NCBI GenBank assembly: GCA_015068545.1 | Contig: SVKH01000049.1 | Coordinates: 1-10,483 of the forward strand | Origin: Oscillospiraceae bacterium | Lineage (GTDB): Bacteria > Bacillota > Clostridia > UBA1381 | Length of the DNA: 10,483 nt | Direction of reading: 5' to 3' | Shown: positions 1-7,821 of the stretch, in pieces | Layout of the letters: every line of letters begins with the position of its first letter | How positions within the stretch are numbered: the first letter of the stretch is position 1 | Notes under the pieces: model-generated | The model's database searches: none | The model's input: only the letters and a program-made list of their open reading frames with translations | What the model was told of the DNA's origin: nothing | Made by a program: the position numbers and the translations under genes

Positions 1-1
1 A

Positions 2-3000
2 CCTCAGGAAACTGAAGGGGTTGAGGAGATTGTTATTCCCGGAGTTCCAACAGCGGAGGATATTATAAACGCTAGTGAGGAAACTCCGTCAGACTCTGAG
101 GAGCTAGTGGTAGAGATAGAAGAGCCAGTAGAGGATATTGAAGAAGAAATTACAGAAGAAACTATCGTAGAAGCAGAAGAGCCGGATGAAGTAATCGTAG
201 TTGAGGAAGTAGACGCTCCGGCAGAAGATACCGAAGAGGCTGTAGTATCTGCTGAGGTTGAGCTAGATGGCGAAAAGAATATTTTGGTTAAGTATCTTGG
301 CGCAGCTACAATGTCAGAGGACGAGGTTTTTGAAATTGTAGCTGATATGACTGAGGAAGAAAAGGCCGCAGCATATGATGAGCTTGCGGAGTATGTAAAG
401 ACTCTTTCAGAAGACGAGATAGAGAATGTGTCTGCTACTTTGGTATATTTTGATGCAGCAATTTGTGCTGATGATTCTGTTCAGCTGTTTGCTGACTTGT
501 ATTATTGCAGTGACGCTGTATTAGTACAGGTTGACTCAAACGGAAGCGGAACAAGAACAGATGACACAACTGCAACAATTACCGTTAAGGGTAGTCTTAT
601 TTCTACAAAGACAACAAATGTAGAAGTATTTAATAAATCCACTAAAGCGATGAAGGTAAGCTTTGACTATACTATTGACAAAGCAAATACCTTCAAAGTT
701 GACGGTGTTACCACAACATCAGGCGGAAGTATTACAAAAGATATGGATGCAGGTGCAAGTATTGTCTTTTCATTAACTGCAAAAAGCGGCTGGTCAGGTA
801 CAACTGCAACTTTGGTTTTGAAAAATATTACAGCAGTAGAGTTGCAGGATACAAATAGTATTACATTCGACTATGATTCAGCAGAGGGAAGTGTTTCGGT
901 TGACGGAGCAACTGTGGCATCCGGAACAGCTATGGATATAAGCTATTCAACAGGTGCAACTTTGGCAGCAACTGCAGCTAGCGGATACACCTTTATGGGC
1001 TGGGTAAATAAGGATACACACGAGATTGTAGCTGCAGATGGTGTATTAAAGCCAAAGGGTTCTTTCACAGTATCCCCAATATTTGCAAAAAACGAAGCTT
1101 GCTTTGGTATCGGTTCAGCATACTTGTTTGACGACCTTAATGATGCAGTAGCAGTTGCAAGCAACCAGACAAATAAGGTTATCTATGTTAAGAATAACGG
1201 TACACTTCCGGCAGGAACATACACAATCCCTGCAGGAGTTACACTTTTGGTACCATTTGATGATGCAAACACAGTTTACACAACTTCTCCTGGTTTGATT
1301 GAATCTACATATGTTCAACCGACAGTTTACCGTACACTTACTATGGAAAATGGAGCAAAGCTTGTTGTTAACGGTGCGCTATCTGTAAGTAACAAGATTT
1401 TGTCTGGTAATGCAGGATATCGTGCAGGTAGCCCGACAGGTCCTCTTTCCATGATTAAGATGAACCAAGGTTCAAACATCACAGTTAATAACGGTGGTGC
1501 GGCATATGTTTACGGCTTTATCTACGGTAATGGAACAATGAATATAAAGAGTGGCGCTACCGTATATGAAGCTATGCAGATTCTTGACTTTAGAGGCGGA
1601 ACTTGTACAACAGGAATGATTAACAATTCACAAAAAGTTTTCGTATTTAATCAGTACTTTGTACAGAATATCGAAGTTCCTGCTACATATGAGCCAGGGG
1701 CAACAGAATATGTTGTGTCTTCGATTTATATGCAAAGCAAAGCGATAATGACACCTGTTAAGTTTATCGGTACAAGTGAATGTATGTTTGTCCCTACATC
1801 AGGAACCATGACAAAGAGATTTGACCCTGCATCAGGAAGACTAATAGTTGATGCTAGCGGAGATATTTCTCTTTCCACAATGAAAATTGCGCTGAACATA
1901 AGCATACTTCAGAATTACAATATTGATACATCGAAGTCAGTTCTTCCTATTTCACCAAACATTACAATTAACATGAATTCAGGAACAGCAACTATAAATC
2001 AGGATTTGGCACTTCTTCCTGGTACTGAATTGAATATTGGTAAGGATGCTGTTCTTAATCTTGCATCAGGACGAGTAGCTTATGCTTATGACCTTGATGA
2101 ATGGATGGGAAATGAGTTCTGTTACGGAAGAACCGGCTCCGGCAGCTTCTGGGACGGAGACCATTCATGGCTTACATACACAGCTACAACAACCAGTACA
2201 AAGCAAACACTAAAGGACGCAAAGATTGACGTAAATGGTAGAATTATTGGTAACGGTTATCTTTATACAACAGCAGGCGGTGCAAATATTACATCAAGTG
2301 AAGGCACGGGTGTGGTTGAGCTTGTAAATTGGGACCCAACAGAAAATCCTGTAACATATCAGATGAAACTAGCATCCGGTGAATTTACAGAAGTTCCTGT
2401 AACATCTGTAAAGCTACTAAATGCAGATGGAACATATACCGAAACTGTAAATGTTGTAGCAGGCATTGCTCCTACAACAGGTAAGTATCTTTATAAAGAA
2501 GGTAAGTGGTCAGAATGGAGACCGGGTATTTACTTTGATGCTAACGGCGGAGAAGGTACAATGGAACCACAGTACAGCGATAGTTCTGCTGAGATCACAC
2601 TAAATGCCAACACATTTACCCGTAATGGATATGACTTTATGGGTTGGAGTACAACTCCGGATGGTGAAGTTACTGTAAGTGATGGCGCATTTATGGGTAT
2701 TGTTGAAGAAGAGATTACCCTATATGCAGTTTGGGAAAAGTCAGCTTGTGAACACAAGAATACAGAGCCGGCAGTACCTGCAGAAGCTGCTACATGTACA
2801 GAACCTGGTACAACAGCAGGACTTAAGTGTTCAGACTGTCAGACAGTATTGGAAGAACCTGTTGAAATTCCGGTAAATCCAGATGCTCACAGCTTCACAA
2901 GTTATACATACAACCAGGATGCTAAGTGTGAAGAAGATGGAACAAAGACAGCTACCTGTGATAATGGTTGCGGAGCAACAGAAACAGTAGTAGCAGAAGG

Positions 3001-3655
3001 TACAGCGCTAGATCACAGCTTCACAAGTTATACATACAATAACGATGCAAAGTGTGAAGAAGACGGAACAAAGACAGCTACCTGTGATAATGGTTGCGGA
3101 ACAACAGAAACAGTAGTAGCAGAAGGTACAGCGCTAGGTCACAGCTTCACAAGCTATACATACAATAACGATGCAAAGTGTGAAGAAGATGGAACAAAGA
3201 CAGCTACCTGTGATAATGGTTGCGGAGCAACAGAAACAGTAGTAGCAGAAGGCACAGCGCTAGAACATAGCTTTACAAATTATGTATCTGATAACAATGC
3301 AACTCTTACAGAAGATGGAACAAAGACAGCTACTTGTGATAATGGTTGCGGTAAAAAGGATACATTAGTTGATGTTGGTTCAAGAACTGGACTAAAGAAC
3401 ATCAACCTAACCTACACACCTAGCGATACAGGTATGAAGTTTGACGCTATTGTAGAAGGTTACAAGGGAACAGGTCGTCTGTTTGTTGCAATCTATAATG
3501 CACAGGGTAAGCTTCTTACAGCTAGCTTTGCCGGTGTAGTTGCAGACGATGTTGCCACTGTTACATTTGGAAACGTAGCAAACGCATCTTACGCAAAGGT
3601 ATTTGCTTGGGATGGCTGCAAGCCGGTTGCAACATATAAAGTTCAATCATTATAA
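2..3655 (+). CDS. Large repetitive surface/secreted protein with InlB-like and Cys-rich repeats, 5'-partial
   Basis: The frame is open to the left edge, so the start is off-window; the first in-frame GTG (107) is only an internal codon. 1217 residues are visible. In order: an acidic Glu/Val-rich stretch (1-95); a short helical acidic segment (100-165); a beta-rich Ig-like part (about 175-285); a divergent InlB/Listeria-Bacteroides-type repeat (286-363, with GYTFMGW); a long beta-helix-like Asn/Gly/Thr-rich middle (about 390-780); a second, classic InlB-type repeat (843-913: FDANGG, GYDFMGWS, YAVW); a Cys-rich linker (916-962); four 42-residue repeats (963-1130); and a C-terminal beta-rich domain (1131-1217) containing KVFAWD. 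There is no LPXTG motif, C-terminal membrane helix or visible enzyme motif. By family knowledge this resembles clostridial adhesin-like extracellular proteins; the signal peptide must lie upstream. The specific function is unknown. The coding call is very secure; the surface location is inferred. Confidence 0.93.
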   Translation, partial: PQETEGVEEIVIPGVPTAEDIINASEETPSDSEELVVEIEEPVEDIEEEITEETIVEAEEPDEVIVVEEVDAPAEDTEEAVVSAEVELDGEKNILVKYLGAATMSEDEVFEIVADMTEEEKAAAYDELAEYVKTLSEDEIENVSATLVYFDAAICADDSVQLFADLYYCSDAVLVQVDSNGSGTRTDDTTATITVKGSLISTKTTNVEVFNKSTKAMKVSFDYTIDKANTFKVDGVTTTSGGSITKDMDAGASIVFSLTAKSGWSGTTATLVLKNITAVELQDTNSITFDYDSAEGSVSVDGATVASGTAMDISYSTGATLAATAASGYTFMGWVNKDTHEIVAADGVLKPKGSFTVSPIFAKNEACFGIGSAYLFDDLNDAVAVASNQTNKVIYVKNNGTLPAGTYTIPAGVTLLVPFDDANTVYTTSPGLIESTYVQPTVYRTLTMENGAKLVVNGALSVSNKILSGNAGYRAGSPTGPLSMIKMNQGSNITVNNGGAAYVYGFIYGNGTMNIKSGATVYEAMQILDFRGGTCTTGMINNSQKVFVFNQYFVQNIEVPATYEPGATEYVVSSIYMQSKAIMTPVKFIGTSECMFVPTSGTMTKRFDPASGRLIVDASGDISLSTMKIALNISILQNYNIDTSKSVLPISPNITINMNSGTATINQDLALLPGTELNIGKDAVLNLASGRVAYAYDLDEWMGNEFCYGRTGSGSFWDGDHSWLTYTATTTSTKQTLKDAKIDVNGRIIGNGYLYTTAGGANITSSEGTGVVELVNWDPTENPVTYQMKLASGEFTEVPVTSVKLLNADGTYTETVNVVAGIAPTTGKYLYKEGKWSEWRPGIYFDANGGEGTMEPQYSDSSAEITLNANTFTRNGYDFMGWSTTPDGEVTVSDGAFMGIVEEEITLYAVWEKSACEHKNTEPAVPAEAATCTEPGTTAGLKCSDCQTVLEEPVEIPVNPDAHSFTSYTYNQDAKCEEDGTKTATCDNGCGATETVVAEGTALDHSFTSYTYNNDAKCEEDGTKTATCDNGCGTTETVVAEGTALGHSFTSYTYNNDAKCEEDGTKTATCDNGCGATETVVAEGTALEHSFTNYVSDNNATLTEDGTKTATCDNGCGKKDTLVDVGSRTGLKNINLTYTPSDTGMKFDAIVEGYKGTGRLFVAIYNAQGKLLTASFAGVVADDVATVTFGNVANASYAKVFAWDGCKPVATYKVQSL
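2888..3391 (+). repeat. Four tandem 126-bp coding repeats (42 residues each)
   Basis: Units start at 2888, 3014, 3140 and 3266, spaced exactly 126 bp. The first three differ from their neighbours at only about 6-7 positions each; the fourth is clearly diverged. Each of the first three encodes HSFTSYTYN, then a Cys-x9-Cys-x3-Cys pattern (KCEEDGTKTATCDNGCG), then TETVVAEGTAL. The fourth has lost the first Cys (ATLTEDGTKTATCDNGCG). The high nucleotide identity points to recent duplication or ongoing homogenisation, and the unit number could vary between strains. Ordered Cys and His residues in an extracellular protein suggest disulfides or metal binding, which is inference. Confidence 0.95.
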
Positions 3656-3675
3656 TAAGTAATAACCTTTTATAT

Positions 3676-3703
3676 CTACTCTCCGCCTTTAGGCGGAGGG
3701 TAG
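3676..3703 (+). terminator. GC-rich hairpin after the large surface-protein gene
   Basis: CTCCGCC (3681-3687) pairs perfectly with GGCGGAG (3692-3698) around a TTTA loop. The stem extends outward through one T-G wobble to CTAC/GTAG, giving 12 base pairs. It begins 20 nt after the TAA stop. It is followed by TAAAAAGG rather than a T-run, so alone it is not a textbook rho-independent terminator; it may act with the next hairpin or protect the 3' end of the mRNA. Confidence 0.7.
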
Positions 3704-3704
3704 T

Positions 3705-3739
3705 AAAAAGGTACAAAGTTATAGGTTTTGTACTTTTTT
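3705..3739. terminator. A-tract/T-tract hairpin, probable intrinsic terminator, potentially bidirectional
   Basis: The left arm AAAAAGGTACAAA (3705-3717) pairs with the right arm TTTGTACTTTTTT (3727-3739) with a single G-T wobble and a 9-nt loop. The right arm ends in a run of six T on the plus strand, and the left arm gives a T-run on the minus strand. It follows the GC-rich hairpin by one base, so the pair probably separates the surface-protein transcript from the glycopolymer operon. The GTACAAA/TTTGTAC core is also a dyad that could be an operator. No convincing promoter was found in the remaining bases before 3775. Confidence 0.65.
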
Positions 3740-3774
3740 ACTGCCGAAAATTTGTGAAAGGGTATTTTTTTATT

Positions 3775-4941
3775 ATGAAATTAGTGTTTGTTTCAAATTA
3801 TTTCAATCATCATCAAAAAGCCCTTTGCGAAAGGCTCTACGCTAGGCTGGGAGAAGACTTTGTCTTTTTGGCGACAAAGGCAATGAAGGAAGAACGCAGA
3901 AAGCTGGGGTACGAAATCGGAGAGCTGCCAAAGTACGTTGTTTGTGCTTACGATTTGGAAAAAGAAGGGGATAGATGCACCAAGCTGATAGATGCAGCGG
4001 ATGCTGTAATAATTGGCTCTGCTCCGGAATTTTTAGTAAAAAACAGGAAGAATGCAGGTAAGCTTATCCTAAGATATTCAGAAAGACCTTTCAAAAACGG
4101 TTTCAGCTACCTTGCTTATTTGCCAAGATTTTTTAAATGGCATCTGGAAAGTCCGTATAATAAGCCAATCTATATGCTATGTGCAAGTGCATATACAGCA
4201 AGCGACTATTCCAGATTTTTGATGTATAGAGGACGCACCTTTAAATGGGGATATTTCCCGGAGGTAAAGAAATGCAACATAGATAATGTCATAAGCAGCA
4301 AGGAGGAAAACTCCATTTTGTGGTGCGGCAGATTTATTGACTGGAAGCACCCTGACGATGCAATTGAGGCTATAAAAAGATTGGTTCAAAAAGGTTATTC
4401 TCCGAAGGTAAAGTTTATCGGTACAGGAGAGATGGAGGACAGCTTAAAAGCTAAAGTGGATGAATTTGGTATAAGTAACCATGTTGAATTTTTGGGATCT
4501 ATGTCTCCCGAAAAAGTAAGGGAGCATATGGAGAAGGCAAAAATATATCTGATTACAAGCGATTTTAAAGAAGGCTGGGGTGCTGTTGTTAATGAGGCAA
4601 TGGCATCAGGCTGTGCGCTTGTGGCAAGCCATGGTGCAGGGGCTGTACCTTTCCTTATAAAAAATGAGGAAAACGGACTGGTATATGAAAGTGGAAACCT
4701 AGATGATCTTACCACCAGAATAGAAAGCCTTTTGAAAAATCCATCATATAGTGAGAGACTGGGGAAAAATGGCTATGAAACTATATCAAGGCTATGGAAT
4801 GCGGAAGTTGCGGCAGATAGACTACTGGAACTAATTAACGGCATTTTAACAGGAATTTCGGTTGATTTTAAAACAGGGCCATGCTCCTTTTCACAGCCGA
4901 TTAAAAACGATTGGATAAGGAAGATAAACGGGAGGAAATAA
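3775..4941 (+). CDS. Glycosyltransferase family 4 (GT-B fold) protein
   Basis: 388 residues, a normal length for GT4 enzymes, which transfer a sugar from a nucleotide donor to a lipid-linked or growing glycan at the inner face of the membrane. The N-terminus MKLVFVSNYFNHHQ matches the first strand and loop of the acceptor domain. The donor domain shows WCGRF...K (183-191), FIGTGE (about 214-219) and the EX7E signature E266-E274 within EGWGAVVNE, followed by MASGCALVAS. I chose ATG 3775 over an in-frame GTG at 3754: the GTG would add seven residues (MKGYFFI) ahead of the conserved start, while AAAGGG (3757-3762) lies upstream of the ATG at a rather long spacing of 12 nt. It is the first gene of a four-gene operon; its TAA overlaps the next ATG by one base. 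Donor sugar and acceptor cannot be told from the sequence. Confidence 0.93.
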   Translation: MKLVFVSNYFNHHQKALCERLYARLGEDFVFLATKAMKEERRKLGYEIGELPKYVVCAYDLEKEGDRCTKLIDAADAVIIGSAPEFLVKNRKNAGKLILRYSERPFKNGFSYLAYLPRFFKWHLESPYNKPIYMLCASAYTASDYSRFLMYRGRTFKWGYFPEVKKCNIDNVISSKEENSILWCGRFIDWKHPDDAIEAIKRLVQKGYSPKVKFIGTGEMEDSLKAKVDEFGISNHVEFLGSMSPEKVREHMEKAKIYLITSDFKEGWGAVVNEAMASGCALVASHGAGAVPFLIKNEENGLVYESGNLDDLTTRIESLLKNPSYSERLGKNGYETISRLWNAEVAADRLLELINGILTGISVDFKTGPCSFSQPIKNDWIRKINGRK

Positions 4942-5795
4942 TGGCAGAGTATGTGTTTTCAGATGCGTCCCTTAAAAAGCTGAAGGATATGGAAGTATCT
5001 ATGCTAAGGGAATGTATATCCGTTTGCGAAAAACTGGGGATAAAGTATTACTTAATAGGTGGTACTCTCCTTGGTGCGGTAAGGCACGGCGGATTTATAC
5101 CATGGGATGACGATATAGATATTGCCATGACAAGAGCTGACTACGAGGTATTTGTGTCAAAGGCGCAGGAATTTTTGCCGAACAACCTTTTTCTGCAAAC
5201 GAATAAGACAGATCCGGAAGCTTTAATGAACTTTGCAAAAATCCGTAATTCCGATACGGCTTTTATCGAAACTTCCACTAAGGATCTTACTATAAATCAC
5301 GGCATATTTATAGATATTTTCCCTTTGGATACTTTTGGAACATCGCCGGTTTTTGAGCAACTGTTCATGTTTTTTAAGCATTGCATAAGACTTAGAGTCG
5401 GTAGGGGCTTTACTCCTTCTGCTTGCAAAAGCAGGTTTTATAAAAGAGCAGTAAACGGAGTTCTATCCGGTGCTTTGTTTTGGATGTCTCCTAAAACGGC
5501 AGTCCGCATAAGAGAGAAGTTATTTAAAAGTGTTAAAAGGGGAAAAAGACTTGCCAACCATTCAGGTGCTTGGGGGAAAAAGGAGATAGTTCCGGCAGAG
5601 TGGTATGGAGAGGGTACTTTTTTGGAATTTGAGGGGATTAGTGCCCGATGTCCTAAGGACTATAAAAAGTGGCTGGAAAGAGTGTATGGTAACTATATGG
5701 AGTTGCCTCCGGTAGAAAAACGAGTAAGCCACCATTATGTAGAGGTGGTAGATTTGGAAAAATCTTATCGGGAATATTCCCGGATGGGAGGATGA
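4941..5795 (+). CDS. LicD-family phosphotransferase (nucleotidyltransferase fold)
   Basis: 284 residues. The diagnostic LicD signature is complete: IGGTLLGAVRHGG (39-51) and then PWDDDIDIAM (54-63), whose acidic residues bind metal and nucleotide in this fold. A second conserved stretch, HGIFIDIFPLD, follows (about residues 117-127). Characterised LicD proteins transfer phosphocholine from CDP-choline to teichoic acid or lipopolysaccharide, and the related fukutin/FKRP proteins transfer ribitol phosphate from CDP-ribitol. So a phospho-substituent transferase using a CDP-activated donor is well supported, but the donor is not. The next gene makes CDP-glycerol, which points to glycerol phosphate (inference). 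The start at ATG 4941 is set by GGAGG at 4931-4935 and the TAATG overlap with the glycosyltransferase stop; an upstream in-frame TTG at 4911 lacks such a site. No membrane helix is evident. Confidence 0.92.
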   Translation: MAEYVFSDASLKKLKDMEVSMLRECISVCEKLGIKYYLIGGTLLGAVRHGGFIPWDDDIDIAMTRADYEVFVSKAQEFLPNNLFLQTNKTDPEALMNFAKIRNSDTAFIETSTKDLTINHGIFIDIFPLDTFGTSPVFEQLFMFFKHCIRLRVGRGFTPSACKSRFYKRAVNGVLSGALFWMSPKTAVRIREKLFKSVKRGKRLANHSGAWGKKEIVPAEWYGEGTFLEFEGISARCPKDYKKWLERVYGNYMELPPVEKRVSHHYVEVVDLEKSYREYSRMGG

Positions 5796-5796
5796 A

Positions 5797-6192
5797 ATGA
5801 AAAGAGTAATAACTTACGGAACTTTTGATTTGATTCATTATGGGCATATAAATCTATTAAAAAGAGCGAAGGAACTGGGAGATTATCTGGTGGTATGTCT
5901 ATCCACAGATGAATTTAACCTTAACGAAAAGAATAAGAAAAGCTACTTTTCATACGAAGAGAGAAAACAGCTTTTAGAAGCAATACGATATGTGGATTTG
6001 GTGGTACCGGAGAATAACTGGGATCAAAAAAGAAGCGATGTACACGAATATCGCATAGATACCTTTGTGATGGGTGATGACTGGGTAGGAAAGTTTGACT
6101 TTTTAAAGGAAGAAGGTTGTGAAGTAGTGTATCTTCCAAGAACTCCGGAAATCAGCTCATCGCAAATTAAAAGCGACTTGAAGATGAAATAA
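5797..6192 (+). CDS. tagD: Glycerol-3-phosphate cytidylyltransferase (TagD/TarD type)
   Basis: 131 residues, almost the same length as Bacillus subtilis TagD (129), with close similarity recalled along the whole chain. The enzyme joins CTP and sn-glycerol-3-phosphate to give CDP-glycerol and pyrophosphate in the cytoplasm. Motifs: ITYGTFDLIHYGH with the catalytic HxGH at 14-17; LVVCLSTDEFN; Y-x-E-RK; RYVDLVVPE; VMGDDWVGKFDFL; and the C-terminal nucleotide-binding motif YLPRTPEISSSQIK (from about 112). The usual family form of the last motif is RTEGIST-T/S; here the Gly is replaced by Glu, a small oddity. The start ATG 5797 sits one base after the LicD-family stop, with GGGAGG at 5786-5791, so the two are probably translationally coupled. 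No CDP-glycerol polymerase (TagB/TagF type) is present in the window. Confidence 0.95.
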   Translation: MKRVITYGTFDLIHYGHINLLKRAKELGDYLVVCLSTDEFNLNEKNKKSYFSYEERKQLLEAIRYVDLVVPENNWDQKRSDVHEYRIDTFVMGDDWVGKFDFLKEEGCEVVYLPRTPEISSSQIKSDLKMK

Positions 6193-6214
6193 AAGGACAT
6201 AAGGTGATATTTTG

Positions 6215-7738
6215 ATGCATAGTAGAAAACTGGGTATTATATTATCTTATGTAAATACCTTTATAAATATGGTATCGGGACTTTTTTTGTCCATGTTCCT
6301 GCTGAGGTGGCTGGGTGCTGCCGAGTATGGAACATATCAGGCAATATCTTCCTTTGCAAACTATCTGGTACTGTTCGAGTTTGGCACAGGCACAGTAATG
6401 ACAAGAAACATATCCCTTTGCCGAAGTCAGGGAGACGAGGAAGCAGTCAAAAGGAGTATTTCTACAATTTGGGGTATAACCTTGATTTTGACTGCGTTGA
6501 TACTTCTGATATCTTTTGGTTTTTATTCAAGTATCGGCCACATATACCAAAAGTCCATGACACCTTTGCAGATAGCAAACGGGAAGAATATTTTTATATT
6601 TGTAACTGTATTCTTGGTAGTATCCTTTTTTAAGCAGACTCTGTTTGGAGTGTTGCTGGCGTACGAAAAGTACACACTGCATTCCATAATAAGCATTTTG
6701 CGTAACGTGGTCAGAGTGCTTTCGCTTATTATGTTGATAGTGCATATTCCCACGGGATTGTGCATAGCTATCGTGGATGCTGTAATAGGAATTGTTATAT
6801 TCTTGGCACTTTATGTGTATTGCAAAAAGGCTCTAAAGATTTCCTTTTCGGTAAAGAATTTTGACTTTTCTGTTTTAAAGGGAGCTTTGCCGCTTTGCCT
6901 TGCGATATTTATACAAACTATTGTTAATCAGGCAAACAACAATGTAGATAAATTCATAATAGGAGTAAGGCTCAGTCCGGAAATGGTTTCGCTATATTCT
7001 ATTGCGCTTTTTGTGTTTAATGTGTTTTCTTCCATAACCACAATACCTATTTCTATGTATGGACCGCAGATTATAAAAGCTGTGGGAGAAAAAACAGACA
7101 GGCGCAGTCTTGCAGAAATGATGATAGCGCCAAGTAGAATAGTTGTACTGATGGGCGGAAGTATTGTATTCGGATTTGTTGCGGCAGGCAGACAGTTTGT
7201 AGAGATTGCATATGGCAGCGATTATACTCTTGCATGGATAATTGGAGTAATTTTGATGACACCGAAGCTGTTTAATATGGCGAACGAAGTTGTAATAAAT
7301 GTGCTTCATGCCGAGAATAAGCTGGCGGTGCGTTCCAGCATTTTGGTGATTATGACATTAGTGAATATTGCCCTCACCTTTTGGTGGATAGAACTTTGGG
7401 GACTTATAGGAGCAACCTTTGCTACGGCGGTTTCGATAATACTGGGATTGGTAGTAGCTATTAATATATACTACTCAAAATACTTAAAGATTCCTGTTTT
7501 ATTTATGCTCCGAAATACCTTCCGAGGCATTTTGCCATGTCAGATTCTTGCGGCAGCGTGTGGATTTGTAGCAGGCTACTTTGTGGAAAATGTTTATGTA
7601 TCATTTGTTGCGGCAGTTTTCGTTTATATGGTGATATTCTGCACAGCTTACCTAGTTTTTGGAGCAACTGATGATGAAAAGAAAATGGTGAAAAAAGTCA
7701 CAGCATTTTTTGGTAAGGGCTCTGAAACGAAAAATTAA
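6215..7738 (+). CDS. Wzx-like lipid-linked oligosaccharide flippase (polysaccharide biosynthesis family)
   Basis: 507 residues, strongly hydrophobic, with roughly 12-14 predicted membrane segments by eye. It starts with the typical N-terminus KLGIILSYVNTFINMVSG, then LRWLGAAEYGTYQ, the pattern of the MOP-superfamily polysaccharide exporters (Polysacc_synt, COG2244). A further family-like feature is NNNVDKFIIG around residue 245, after which the second half of helices begins. A short charged cytoplasmic tail (DDEKKMVKK...) ends the protein. These proteins flip undecaprenyl-linked glycans across the cytoplasmic membrane. I chose ATG 6215 because AAGGTGAT (6201-6208) is well spaced from it; a TTG at 6212 would add one residue. 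It is 22 nt after tagD and the last gene of the operon, so it is the likely exporter for the product of the preceding three genes. The exact substrate is not deducible. Confidence 0.93.
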   Translation: MHSRKLGIILSYVNTFINMVSGLFLSMFLLRWLGAAEYGTYQAISSFANYLVLFEFGTGTVMTRNISLCRSQGDEEAVKRSISTIWGITLILTALILLISFGFYSSIGHIYQKSMTPLQIANGKNIFIFVTVFLVVSFFKQTLFGVLLAYEKYTLHSIISILRNVVRVLSLIMLIVHIPTGLCIAIVDAVIGIVIFLALYVYCKKALKISFSVKNFDFSVLKGALPLCLAIFIQTIVNQANNNVDKFIIGVRLSPEMVSLYSIALFVFNVFSSITTIPISMYGPQIIKAVGEKTDRRSLAEMMIAPSRIVVLMGGSIVFGFVAAGRQFVEIAYGSDYTLAWIIGVILMTPKLFNMANEVVINVLHAENKLAVRSSILVIMTLVNIALTFWWIELWGLIGATFATAVSIILGLVVAINIYYSKYLKIPVLFMLRNTFRGILPCQILAAACGFVAGYFVENVYVSFVAAVFVYMVIFCTAYLVFGATDDEKKMVKKVTAFFGKGSETKN

Positions 7739-7742
7739 GGCT

Positions 7743-7762
7743 AAAATGATGGTGTCATTTTT
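7743..7762 (+). terminator. Small AT-rich hairpin with T-run right after the flippase stop
   Basis: AAAATGA (7743-7749) pairs with TCATTTT (7755-7761) around TGGTG, and the T-run continues one base further. It begins five bases after the TAA of the flippase gene. The stem is only 7 bp and AT-rich, so it is probably a weak first terminator ahead of the much stronger one at 7822. Confidence 0.45.
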
Positions 7763-7821
7763 GTAAATAAAGCCAAGCGGCAGGATTATTATAAATTACC
7801 GCAATAAGCTATAACTAAAAT

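Larger units (their letters stand above)
3775..7738 (+). other. Four-gene surface-glycopolymer operon
   Basis: The four genes are read in one direction, with junctions of a one-base overlap, one base and 22 bases, and each internal start has its own purine-rich ribosome site. Hairpins precede (3676-3739) and follow (7743-7869). The set comprises a sugar transferase, a CDP-donor-dependent phosphotransferase, a CDP-glycerol synthase and a flippase, which is a coherent set for adding phosphate-containing decoration to a lipid-linked glycan and exporting it. A priming transferase, polymerase and cell-wall ligase are absent. Confidence 0.8.

Noticed and set aside
2888..3391. Regularly spaced repeats as a CRISPR array
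   Set aside because: The repeats are contiguous, in frame and encode 42-residue protein modules; there are no unique spacers.
107..3655. GTG at 107 as the start of the first gene
   Set aside because: The reading frame is open to the left edge with the same acidic composition, and no ribosome site precedes the GTG; it is an internal codon.
6307..6633. A 108-codon plus-strand ORF overlapping the flippase
   Set aside because: It lies in another frame of a clear membrane-protein gene and lacks a ribosome site or recognisable sequence.
6992..7309. A 105-codon antisense ORF inside the flippase gene
   Set aside because: It has no ribosome site or domain-like sequence, is rich in Cys, His and Tyr as expected from reading an opposite strand, and lies fully inside a confident gene. 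The same applies to the antisense frame at 4395-4715.
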